Positions 31,790 to 38,816 of a stretch of 63,183 nucleotides of DNA are shown piece by piece. The stretch is from IMG/VR virus record IMGVR_UViG_3300035181_001095, positions 1-63,183 of that record, one strand, 5' to 3'. The notes below the pieces were generated by a model, which saw only the letters and a program-made list of their open reading frames with translations, was not told the origin of the DNA and did no database searches. Source of the stretch: a virus. A program made the translations under genes and the position numbers. Positions within the stretch are counted from its first letter, which is position 1. Every line of letters begins with the position of its first letter.

Positions 31790-32659
31790 TTATTTCTGTG
31801 CTTTATAATCTTCCCATGGAACAGTATTATATATTGCTTTATGGTTACACCATCGGGCAAAATGTTTTTGCTCTTGTGTCGGCTCATTGCCTTCCATATC
31901 TCTATATGGTTGGCAAAATGGATTAACATATATGCCTTTCAAAAACCGCACCCTTTCCAAAGCATCATCAATATCCTTAACAAGAACATAGCAAAAATAC
32001 TTGGATGGTGTAACATTATGCCATCGTAATAATTCAACAGCTTTCCGAACTGACTCCATCATTGAAAGAGAATCACAAGCTAAACGTATATATGGTGACC
32101 ATTTAACCTTACCAAGCAAACGTGCGATACCATCATCAATCAACCGTGCATCAAGCCCTTGGTTAAAATCTACTTTTAATCCCAATTTGGCTATCTTCTC
32201 AATCTGGGCTATCCCATGAGGATGAGCCAATACATTATTATCCATCAAAACAACTTCTTTATGCCTCGCAAAATCCTCTATATCGTGATGAGCTCTTATC
32301 TTGCCTTCTTTCCTTGGAACAAAACACCAAGGACACGACCTAATACAACCTCGTGTCAAAAAACCATAAGATTTATCACAATTATAAAGGCTATAATCAG
32401 GCACCATGTTTTCAACTTCATCATCTAATGTTTTGGTAATATCAAATCCTGTGCCACCATATACTGTTATTTCTGGTGGCAAATATAGATTTGATGGTGT
32501 CCATGTAAAAATTTTTGACGTATAAATTCTATCATAACCCCCCATAATCGGATTAAACCATTCCACTGTATCACCATGGGCTTTATGCCATGCAGACAGT
32601 TTCATTAAAGCTAAATTCGGATAACCGTTATTCTCATGGTCATAAAGCCCAATCTTCAT
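31790..32659 (-). CDS. Radical SAM protein, 289 aa
   Basis: I choose ATG 32659 (MKIGLYDHENNG); the reading frame upstream has no ribosome site. The radical SAM cluster motif is C105-I-R-S-C109-P-W-C112. The N-terminal 90 residues look like the Rossmann-like region before the SAM core in B12-binding-type members (NLALMKLSAWHKAHGD). Conserved features downstream include VLMDNN and DFNQGLDARLI. Related genes are found in other phages; their substrate is unknown. It lies between the sliding clamp and the small early genes. Confidence 0.85.
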   Translation of the reverse strand: MKIGLYDHENNGYPNLALMKLSAWHKAHGDTVEWFNPIMGGYDRIYTSKIFTWTPSNLYLPPEITVYGGTGFDITKTLDDEVENMVPDYSLYNCDKSYGFLTRGCIRSCPWCFVPRKEGKIRAHHDIEDFARHKEVVLMDNNVLAHPHGIAQIEKIAKLGLKVDFNQGLDARLIDDGIARLLGKVKWSPYIRLACDSLSMMESVRKAVELLRWHNVTPSKYFCYVLVKDIDDALERVRFLKGIYVNPFCQPYRDMEGNEPTQEQKHFARWCNHKAIYNTVPWEDYKAQK

Positions 32660-32681
32660 TGACTTGAATACAATCCTCCGT

Positions 32682-33818
32682 TTATTTTTGTGTATCAAAA
32701 CCTCTAATAATATAATTAAAATTCTTATCTGGGGAAGTAATTCGATATATATTAGTAAGCCCAGATAATTGATAAATATATACTTGACTCCCACATACAT
32801 TCAACAAGGAAGTTAATTGAGACGCATATACAGTTAAGTCTAATTCTTTATCAGAGTCAATTGCGCAATTCATTCTTCTCTTGCGTAAGTTATCATCACT
32901 TACAATTTCAGCTTGTTGTTGTTTAGCTTTAATAGTTACTGGTCTATCACCATTACCCATCGTTGCATACTGAATATCTTGCAATAAAGCTTTAGTAGCA
33001 AACCCTGAAAAATAATCAACACCCAATTTAATAAAATCATGAACCGCAGACGGAAACTCTTTGGTAATACCACAAATCATACGATATGTATCATATTCAA
33101 AAGATATATAATCACCATGCTGCTTAACTATGATTTGGTCACTTCTTTTCTTTTTTAGTTTTGTTAACCAAGCTATTGCATCTCGTGGCACCACAATACG
33201 ACCAAAAGGCCACGCAGTCTCCATCTCAAAATCATAATACATTAAACGCATACTATCAGTGCGTAAAATCACTAAACTATTGGATTGTAAAGGATGACTA
33301 TTCAAGACTACACTATTAAAATGTGTATCTTTCCACCCTTTATTCGGTGGAATAACTTTCAATAAATTTTTGATAACATCAAAGAAATCGAATGATAAAT
33401 AAACAACATCATCAAATTCAAATGTATTTAATATATTTATATAACTATCATCTGGCTCGGATGACCAATCATTATAAAGTATATCATCCTTGCACATAAT
33501 CTTAAGAGTATCTTTATCATACTTAAACGTAACAACATCATTCTTATCAAGTGTCCTAAATGCAGGCAATAAATCAAAGGCGTGTGGAATCCCAAACATT
33601 CCTTGACCTGCACAGTTTTCAACATCAATATAAGCATAATAATCACTATACTTATAATGATTATTATTATGAGCTTTAACATTTACACATAGCTCACATT
33701 GTGTCTTTAGGATACGACAATTCACATCATAATAACATTTAGGTGTCAATAACTTGGCTTTTGACAAGGATTCTAATTTTTCCAGTAAGTCACTTACTTT
33801 GCATGTAAATTCTATCAT
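32682..33818 (-). CDS. DNA polymerase sliding clamp (DnaN-like), 378 aa
   Basis: I choose ATG 33818 (MIEFTCKVSDLLEKL) behind AGGAGATAAAACC. The three-domain beta-clamp layout is visible: an N-terminal helix-strand unit, VTFKYDKDTLKIMCKD, LRTDSMRLMYYDFE, IVVPRDAIAWLTKL, and GDYISFEYDTYRMICGITKEFP, ending near YIIRGF. It would encircle DNA and tether the phage family A polymerase. It is transcribed leftward, away from the other replication genes. Confidence 0.8.
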   Translation of the reverse strand: MIEFTCKVSDLLEKLESLSKAKLLTPKCYYDVNCRILKTQCELCVNVKAHNNNHYKYSDYYAYIDVENCAGQGMFGIPHAFDLLPAFRTLDKNDVVTFKYDKDTLKIMCKDDILYNDWSSEPDDSYINILNTFEFDDVVYLSFDFFDVIKNLLKVIPPNKGWKDTHFNSVVLNSHPLQSNSLVILRTDSMRLMYYDFEMETAWPFGRIVVPRDAIAWLTKLKKKRSDQIIVKQHGDYISFEYDTYRMICGITKEFPSAVHDFIKLGVDYFSGFATKALLQDIQYATMGNGDRPVTIKAKQQQAEIVSDDNLRKRRMNCAIDSDKELDLTVYASQLTSLLNVCGSQVYIYQLSGLTNIYRITSPDKNFNYIIRGFDTQK

Positions 33819-33822
33819 GGTT

Positions 33823-33939
33823 TTATCTCCTAAATAATTTATAAATAAATGGTGTAATAAATTCATCAAATAAACATATCAATGTAAAACATACTATAAA
33901 ACATAAAAACGAAATAATAAGCAAAAAGATAAATTCCAT
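33823..33939 (-). CDS. Small membrane protein, 38 aa
   Basis: The ORF begins at ATG 33939 behind GAAAGGGGATTGAATT, a copy of the early leader, and ends 4 bases before the clamp start. It has one strongly hydrophobic segment (IFLLIISFLCFIVCFTLI) and a basic tail (YKLFRR). Function unknown. Confidence 0.65.
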   Translation of the reverse strand: MEFIFLLIISFLCFIVCFTLICLFDEFITPFIYKLFRR

Positions 33940-33942
33940 AAT

Positions 33943-34173
33943 TCAATCCCCTTTCATATTTTGTATCTTATTTTTTGATTTAAATGCCTTTATGCAATCT
34001 TTTTCAGTAATACCAAGTTCTGTAAAAAAATCGATTAAAAACATAGACTTACCCTCGATACCAACAAAAGAATCAAACCATCCGCTTATGTTTAATCTTT
34101 GCCTCGAGGGTACCCAAGTAATGTTAATACCATTATCTGCACTATCGGTTGTTAAATAGATTGTTTTTGGCAT
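33943..34173 (-). CDS. Hypothetical early protein, 76 aa
   Basis: It contains RLNISGWFDSFVGIEG followed by MFLIDFFTELGITEKDC, a pattern seen in small proteins of many phages. Function unknown. GAGGG precedes ATG. Confidence 0.65.
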   Translation of the reverse strand: MPKTIYLTTDSADNGINITWVPSRQRLNISGWFDSFVGIEGKSMFLIDFFTELGITEKDCIKAFKSKNKIQNMKGD

Positions 34174-34181
34174 TTTTCCCT

Positions 34182-34412
34182 CTATGAAGTGAGATAATCT
34201 TTGGTGACATTAAAGAATTCTTTAGGTGGGAGCTGAAATGACGACACAAATTCCCGCCACGGCTCATACGGTTTATCAGCTTCCTCGAATAGTAACTCGA
34301 GGTCTTCATCCATGAGATTTACAAAATCTTCACAGGATGAACCCGTCTGATACAACCAAACCAAATCAGACCAATACGCCCTAAACGCCATTGTAAGATT
34401 AGACTTTTTCAT
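34182..34412 (-). CDS. Hypothetical early protein, 76 aa
   Basis: An acidic helical protein (DLELLFEEADKPYEPWREF). Its leader CCAAGAAAGGGG is a 12-base perfect complement of the candidate small RNA. Function unknown. Confidence 0.6.
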   Translation of the reverse strand: MKKSNLTMAFRAYWSDLVWLYQTGSSCEDFVNLMDEDLELLFEEADKPYEPWREFVSSFQLPPKEFFNVTKDYLTS

Positions 34413-34450
34413 GCTTTCCCCCTTTCTTGGTGTTTTTTGTATATCTAACC

Positions 34451-34942
34451 CTAAACTTTATCCATGTCAATAGGCTGTGGTTTTATTTCAATCGTTTCAT
34501 CCAAGCCTTGGTGCTTCAGAATAACTAATTGCTGCACCGATGAGGACGTATCACTTAAATGACCTGATAATTTAGCCAGTAAATTCAAGGCGCTAACCTT
34601 ATCGGAAGGCTTGGTTTCAGGGTCGTCAATAATTTGACGCAAGGTGATTATAAAAAATTCTTTGCGCAAGTTGTATTCGAACTCCAGTTCTTTTTGAAAG
34701 AACTTGATTGCCTTGCGCACGTTCTCGTTCTGCAAAACTTTATAGCCCCAGGCATGGGCAATTTTGGGGCTGATGCCAACCTTACACGCCGCTTTAAACG
34801 GCGACTGTGTGAGTACAAATTCATGCACAAAAGCCCGTTCTTTAGCAGACTTCAATGTTCGAAAGGCCTTCATGCCTTCTTCAAAGGCTTCAGCCAATGA
34901 AGAGACATCATCCAACGATGCCAACATATCTTTAGTAGCCAT
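34451..34942 (-). CDS. terS: Terminase small subunit, 163 aa (probable)
   Basis: I choose ATG 34942 (MATKDMLASL) behind GGAGG. The pattern FVHEFVLTQSPFKAACKVGIS followed by 'A..WGYKVLQNENVRKAI' is the helix-turn-helix plus 'L-np-V---i' signature of Terminase_2-type small subunits. The C-terminus is oligomerisation helix and an acidic tail. It lies in the early block, about 10 kb from terL, and is the first gene behind the operator-controlled leftward promoter. Confidence 0.75.
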   Translation of the reverse strand: MATKDMLASLDDVSSLAEAFEEGMKAFRTLKSAKERAFVHEFVLTQSPFKAACKVGISPKIAHAWGYKVLQNENVRKAIKFFQKELEFEYNLRKEFFIITLRQIIDDPETKPSDKVSALNLLAKLSGHLSDTSSSVQQLVILKHQGLDETIEIKPQPIDMDKV

Positions 34943-34960
34943 AATTCTTTCCTCCAAAAA

Positions 34961-34976
34961 ATGAAAACGTTTTCAT
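34961..34976. promoter_or_regulatory. 16-bp palindromic operator between divergent promoters and terS
   Basis: A perfect ATGAAAACGTTTTCAT lying between the leftward -10 (34993-34988) and the GGAGG of terS, so near +11 to +26 of the transcript. A bound protein would block elongation or, as RNA, the short hairpin could mask the ribosome site. Confidence 0.8.
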
Positions 34977-34987
34977 TTTTTGGTCTT

Positions 34988-35015
34988 ATTATAATACAAA
35001 TTTGAATTTTGGCAA
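34988..35015 (-). promoter_or_regulatory. Leftward early promoter
   Basis: Minus strand TTGCCA (35015-35010), 16-base spacer, TATAAT (34993-34988). Confidence 0.8.
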
Positions 35016-35029
35016 GATATAAAATAATC

Positions 35030-35058
35030 TTGACTTTTTTCCAAAAAAGGCTTATAAT
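35030..35058 (+). promoter_or_regulatory. Rightward early promoter
   Basis: TTGACT (35030-35035), 17-base spacer, TATAAT (35053-35058). It starts the rightward replication block, about 27 bases before the ribosome site of the first gene. Confidence 0.88.
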
Positions 35059-35091
35059 CGTATCAAATAATAAATGAAAGGGGGATTTACC

Positions 35092-35454
35092 ATGAAAACA
35101 CAACAAAAAACCAAAGAAATGGCACAAACGGTCACAGCACTGGTTGACAGACTTGGTGACCTTGTCCAACAGCAAAAAGCCCTTGAAGCCGAGATTGACC
35201 AAATCAAGGGAGAACTACGAGAAAAAGGGCTTGGTATTTATGAAGGTAATAAGTATATTGCCTCGGTCATTAAAGAAAACCAGGCTATACTGGATGCGGA
35301 AGCGGTTTACAAAAAGGTCGGGAAAGAACATTTCTTGGCATGCTGTAAAGTTCAAATAACAGCGGTCAAGAAGTATCTGTCTGAAATTGACCTGCAAGCA
35401 CTCACCAAAGAATTTAAGGAAATTATTAAAGTTAACTTAAAAGTAAAGAAATAA
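35092..35454 (+). CDS. Hypothetical coiled-coil early protein, 120 aa
   Basis: I choose ATG 35092 (MKTQQKTKEM) behind AAAGGGGG. The N-terminal half is coiled coil (LGDLVQQQKALEAEIDQIKG) followed by a beta-rich part (KYIASVIKEN). It resembles the general form of phage Gp157-type or nuclease-regulator proteins, but I cannot assign it. It has its own promoter and terminator, so it is expressed strongly and first. Confidence 0.75.
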   Translation: MKTQQKTKEMAQTVTALVDRLGDLVQQQKALEAEIDQIKGELREKGLGIYEGNKYIASVIKENQAILDAEAVYKKVGKEHFLACCKVQITAVKKYLSEIDLQALTKEFKEIIKVNLKVKK

Positions 35455-35460
35455 ATCAAA

Positions 35461-35494
35461 CCCTGGGCAACATTGTTGCCCAGGGAATTTTTTT
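35461..35494 (+). terminator. Rho-independent terminator after the first early gene
   Basis: CCCTGGGCAAC pairs with GTTGCCCAGGG (11 bp, 3-base loop), then AATTTTTTT. Some read-through is needed for the genes that follow unless they have their own promoter. Confidence 0.95.
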
Positions 35495-35508
35495 GATAAG
35501 GGGGATAT

Positions 35509-35607
35509 ATGGTAGAACTATTCATGTTTAGTGTTGTATTGGTTGGTTTCATGGCTGTTTTTGCATGTAGCGAACAAATTCTCAAGGCATTTCGGAGACA
35601 ACTATGA
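35509..35607 (+). CDS. Small membrane protein, 32 aa
   Basis: ATG 35509 follows AAGGGGGATAT. It encodes one hydrophobic segment (FMFSVVLVGFMAVFAC) and a basic tail (ILKAFRRQL). Its TGA overlaps the next gene's ATG (ATGA), supporting translation. Function unknown. Confidence 0.65.
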   Translation: MVELFMFSVVLVGFMAVFACSEQILKAFRRQL

Positions 35608-35963
35608 CGTGCTATTTCCTATCTAACCAACAAGTCCCTTTAGAATTATTATTCGACCCATCAGATAATATCATTTATCCATCAGACAGAATTCGTGAAA
35701 TCATGATGCTGCAGGATAATCTGGCAAATGATGAGGTATTATACTTCAGGGATGAAATCGTTAAAGAAATTTTATCCCATAATACTCACCAAATCTTTAT
35801 ATTTATAAATAATTTTCGTTTAAGTTTTTCCGTGGCAGCCTTTTTAATAATCCAACATAATAGCACCATTTGGGCACCACGTTTTGAATGGGAACAAAAA
35901 CAACAAGGAACAGCAAAAGTATTTTATCCAAAAATCACAGGAAAGGAGCGTCTCGTATGGTAA
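35604..35963 (+). CDS. Hypothetical protein, 119 aa
   Basis: An alpha/beta protein (LLFDPSDNIIYPSDRIREI; FIFINNFRLSFSVAAFLII). The phrase DNIIYPSDRI and its size recall the Csx20-like pair's YPPKEFL region, but the WLE and VRFR motifs are absent, so I leave it unassigned. Coupled to the 32-residue gene. Confidence 0.6.
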   Translation: MTCYFLSNQQVPLELLFDPSDNIIYPSDRIREIMMLQDNLANDEVLYFRDEIVKEILSHNTHQIFIFINNFRLSFSVAAFLIIQHNSTIWAPRFEWEQKQQGTAKVFYPKITGKERLVW

Positions 35964-36220
35964 ACAATTCTATTACTATTAACTGGTGTTCTGGCAAACG
36001 AACATGCCAATATTATGACAAACAAAAAAACTTAACCAATTGTAAGTTTCTAAATTTTATCAATATGCGACCAAAATGTTTTTTACTTAATACATATTTG
36101 GAAATGCAAGGTAATCTTGTAATGAGATTGCCCGATTGTCTCAAACATACCAGCAAACCAAAAAATAACACAAGGAGGCATTATGGCCAAAGCCAACCAA
36201 CAACAAATGGTAATTACTAA
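35957..36220 (+). CDS. Small Cys-rich protein, 87 aa
   Basis: I choose ATG 35957 behind AAAGGAG. It contains WCSGKRTCQYY, NCKF and KCFLL, which may bind zinc, and a basic tail. Its end overlaps the next gene by 38 bp. Function unknown. Confidence 0.55.
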   Translation: MVNNSITINWCSGKRTCQYYDKQKNLTNCKFLNFINMRPKCFLLNTYLEMQGNLVMRLPDCLKHTSKPKNNTRRHYGQSQPTTNGNY

Positions 36221-36821
36221 ATTAGTGCAGCAATTCCTCCAAGCCATGCACAAAGAAAGTGATGGCTGGGTTAACACAGCAATTACATCATGGGAAATCT
36301 ACAAAGGCAAAGAATGGCAATCTTTGAATTACAAGAGCTTCAAAGAATTTGTTAAAACAGAATTTGCCAACACGATAAGTTATGAAATGTTCCTATATAA
36401 AGTTAAAATCGGGAAAGTGATTGAAAAATACAATCTGGAACCTGAACTTTTAATTGATATGGGATGGACAAAATTCAATGAGATAGCCAAACTCGCTTTG
36501 AATGTATCTTTAGAGGCGGCCGAAGTCTTGGATATGATTGAGGAGGCTAAAGAGCTACCTTTCAGAGCTGTGCAAACAAAAATCCATGAAAAATACCGAG
36601 AAGCAAATAAAAGCCCTGAACATGTCAAATTCAGCTTGAACCCTGAACAATATGAAATCTACAAGGAGGCATTGCAAATTGCCCGTGATTTGGCAGTAAC
36701 AGGCAACCCTAATGTAGCATTGACTTATATCTGTTCAGAGTTCATCATGCACCATGCAGGGCAGGATAGCCCTACAGCCCAAGCTATCAGAAAATCCGTC
36801 GAGCAATTCGATGTGGAATGA
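36183..36821 (+). CDS. Hypothetical helical protein, 212 aa
   Basis: AAGGAGGCATT precedes ATG. It is mostly helical, with 'FKEFVKTEFANTISYEMFLYKVKIGKVIEKY' resembling DNA-binding helices and a long amphipathic region (KSPEHVKFSLNPEQYEIYKE). It overlaps the start of the AAA ATPase gene and may be its partner. I recognise no family. Confidence 0.65.
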   Translation: MAKANQQQMVITKLVQQFLQAMHKESDGWVNTAITSWEIYKGKEWQSLNYKSFKEFVKTEFANTISYEMFLYKVKIGKVIEKYNLEPELLIDMGWTKFNEIAKLALNVSLEAAEVLDMIEEAKELPFRAVQTKIHEKYREANKSPEHVKFSLNPEQYEIYKEALQIARDLAVTGNPNVALTYICSEFIMHHAGQDSPTAQAIRKSVEQFDVE

Positions 36822-38175
36822 GCTTCACGAATGTATAGTAAAAGGCACACCTCTTATTTATATCCAAACAGAAGAGGTGAACAGGGTGGAGACTTATGTC
36901 AAAAGCATAGTTTCCACCCTGCGTAATTGTAAATATACCCCCGCTTCCGCATTGCCAACTGTCGAAGCCTGGACACAGCCACGACAATACTCACCACCCC
37001 AACAGGTGGTATTTATTAAAGGCTGGAATCATACAATTGTGAATGTCAGTTTAGAACGCATTCAAAATTTGTATCAAAAAACAGGCTTAACCGTTATTAT
37101 AGCGGGAACAAAACCCATCCCAACGGAATATAAGCAATACATATTACAGCTTATACTCCCACCATTGACTGAACAAGAACGCAAGGACATCATAAGCCAG
37201 TTTATCAATACGACAAATGTAACAAAACTTATTGATGCCACTCGAAATCTAACCACCTCTCAAATTATTGGCGCTTTAACTCACGCTATCAATCCTGAAA
37301 CCAAAAGCGTGAATATACAAAAAATTTATACTTATAAAAATCAAATTTTTAATAATCAACAATTACTAACTTATATTCCTGCCACGATTGATATGGAACA
37401 AGTCGGTGGTTTGAATACTCTTAAACAATGGTTATGCCAAACAGCCAAGATTTACCAAAATCTGGATGCTGCCATGAAATATGGACTTAAACCTGTCAAA
37501 GGGATGTTCTTATTAGGTATCCCAGGAACAGGCAAAACCCTCGTGGCAAAAATGGCAGCAACGTTGTTAAAATTGCCACTATACCAGTTTAATATTCAGA
37601 GCGTATTACATAGCTTGGTTGGGGAATCTGAACAGTATTTTTACCAGGCATTACAAACAATGGACAACCTTGCACCAGCCGTTATTCTATGTGATGAAAT
37701 CGAGAAAGCTTTTGCAGGGCATAACTCAAATAATGATAGTGGTGTAACAAATCGTTTGTTAGGAATGTTTTTAGGATATTTACAGGATGCAAATAACAAT
37801 AACTTCTTTGCATGCACAGCAAATAATATATCTCAATTACCACCTGAACTACTGCGGAAGGGTCGCTTCGATGAGATATGGTTTGTAAATACACCAACAC
37901 CATCAGATAGATTACAAATTATAAAGATACATTTACCGGAACAATACCATCATTTTAACTTGGACAAAATCAATGAATATATGACCGATTTTACAGGTGC
38001 TGAAATTGAAAATTGTATCCAACAAGCATTAAGGCAAACGTTTTATGAAAATACTCCATTAACCGAGGATATAATAATCAATCAAGCACAACAAATAAAA
38101 CCATTATGCAGTATCAAAAAAGATGAATTACAGGAATTAGTGGATAAATTTGGGAAACAAATTAGGCAGGCATAA
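36811..38175 (+). CDS. Ycf46-like AAA+ ATPase, 454 aa
   Basis: I place the start at ATG 36811 (MWNELHECI), overlapping the upstream TGA. Residues 12-150 match the Ycf46-type N-terminal region (PLIYIQTEEVNRVETYV; VFIKGWNHTI; LTVIIAGTKPIPTEYKQY). The AAA core has Walker A GIPGTGKT (236-243), Walker B ILCDEIEKAF followed by AGHNSNNDSG, and the arginine-finger box PPELLRKGRFDEIWF. Ycf46-like ATPases are best known from cyanobacteria and plastids but also occur in bacteria and phages. The role here is unknown; remodelling of replication or host complexes is plausible. Confidence 0.85.
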   Translation: MWNELHECIVKGTPLIYIQTEEVNRVETYVKSIVSTLRNCKYTPASALPTVEAWTQPRQYSPPQQVVFIKGWNHTIVNVSLERIQNLYQKTGLTVIIAGTKPIPTEYKQYILQLILPPLTEQERKDIISQFINTTNVTKLIDATRNLTTSQIIGALTHAINPETKSVNIQKIYTYKNQIFNNQQLLTYIPATIDMEQVGGLNTLKQWLCQTAKIYQNLDAAMKYGLKPVKGMFLLGIPGTGKTLVAKMAATLLKLPLYQFNIQSVLHSLVGESEQYFYQALQTMDNLAPAVILCDEIEKAFAGHNSNNDSGVTNRLLGMFLGYLQDANNNNFFACTANNISQLPPELLRKGRFDEIWFVNTPTPSDRLQIIKIHLPEQYHHFNLDKINEYMTDFTGAEIENCIQQALRQTFYENTPLTEDIIINQAQQIKPLCSIKKDELQELVDKFGKQIRQA

Positions 38176-38178
38176 AAT

Positions 38179-38273
38179 ATAAGCAGCGTAAGCTATTAGA
38201 GAACCAAGAAAGGGGATTTTCAAGGGGGTGGCCATGTAAAAATGGCTATCAGGAGGAGACTTACGCTGCTTAT
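38179..38273 (-). ncRNA. Candidate C-rich small regulatory RNA
   Basis: A consensus promoter (38281-38309) points leftward into a gene-free 95-base element closed by a perfect 14-bp stem, ATAAGCAGCGTAAG / CTTACGCTGCTTAT, followed by ATTTTAT. Inside, a GCCAT/ATGGC hairpin and a GAAA/TTTC hairpin expose CTCCTCCT, CACCCCCTTG and AATCCCCTTTCTTG. The last is a perfect complement of early-gene ribosome sites (14 bases at 30036-30049, 12 at 34419-34430). C-rich loops that mask ribosome sites are known from small RNAs of Gram-positive bacteria. A role in switching off early genes is inferred. Confidence 0.5.
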
Positions 38274-38280
38274 GTTTATT

Positions 38281-38309
38281 ATTATAACTTACTTATTGAA
38301 ATAAGTCAA
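38281..38309 (-). promoter_or_regulatory. Consensus promoter for the candidate small RNA
   Basis: Minus strand TTGACT (38309-38304), 17-base spacer, TATAAT (38286-38281). Transcription would begin near 38274, at the 5' end of the closing stem. No ORF with a ribosome site follows on this strand before the end of the converging AAA ATPase gene. Confidence 0.8.
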
Positions 38310-38319
38310 GCAAAAACCA

Positions 38320-38805
38320 TCAATCACAAGATACTGATACAATATAATTTGCATTCTGGGCACAATCTTTAAATGTTATTGCAACACCAGCTTCCTTTAA
38401 CATATCCTGCGTCAAATTATCTGCATATCCCTGACTGTAAAAGATAGCTTTAACACCTGCATTGATAAGCATTTTGGCGCAGATTACGCAAGGGAATGTG
38501 GTGCAGTAAAGGATGGAATCAGCTACGACTATGCCATGCCTGGCAGCCTGAACTAATGTATTCTGTTCGGCATGAAGACCTCGGCATAATTCATGGCGCT
38601 CACCTGATGGTATTTTTAATTTATCACGCAGACAACCTATCTCCATACAATGACGCAGCCCTGAAGGTGCTCCATTGTAACCTGTACATAGAATACGATT
38701 GTCTTTAACCAACACCGCCCCAACCGCTCTTCGCATACAGGTTGAACGAGTAGATACCAAATAAGCAATTGCCATGAAATACTCATCCCATTCTGGTCGA
38801 TTCAT
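38320..38805 (-). CDS. dCMP deaminase, 161 aa
   Basis: I choose ATG 38805 ([10 protein letters not shown]) behind AAGGGAG. The zinc site is H78-A-E80 and P105-C-V-I-C109. The TGYNGAPSG and RHC..GC motifs are typical of deoxycytidylate deaminases. It converts dCMP to dUMP, the substrate of the thymidylate synthase-like enzyme at 51309. It is transcribed leftward inside the rightward replication block. Confidence 0.92.
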   Translation of the reverse strand: MNRPEWDEYFMAIAYLVSTRSTCMRRAVGAVLVKDNRILCTGYNGAPSGLRHCMEIGCLRDKLKIPSGERHELCRGLHAEQNTLVQAARHGIVVADSILYCTTFPCVICAKMLINAGVKAIFYSQGYADNLTQDMLKEAGVAITFKDCAQNANYIVSVSCD

Positions 38806-38816
38806 AACAGCTCCCT

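Noticed and set aside
34961-34976. Palindrome read as an intrinsic terminator because of the following T-run
   Set aside because: The stem would be almost all A-U with at most a 4-base loop, and copies lie before, not after, genes. An operator explains the placement better.
38242-38304. A 20-residue plus-strand peptide with a hydrophobic helix in the small RNA locus
   Set aside because: It lies on the opposite strand of the closing stem, lacks its own promoter, and its ribosome-site-like G-runs are explained as the complement of the C-rich RNA. An ATG directly followed by TAA next to it is also likely chance.
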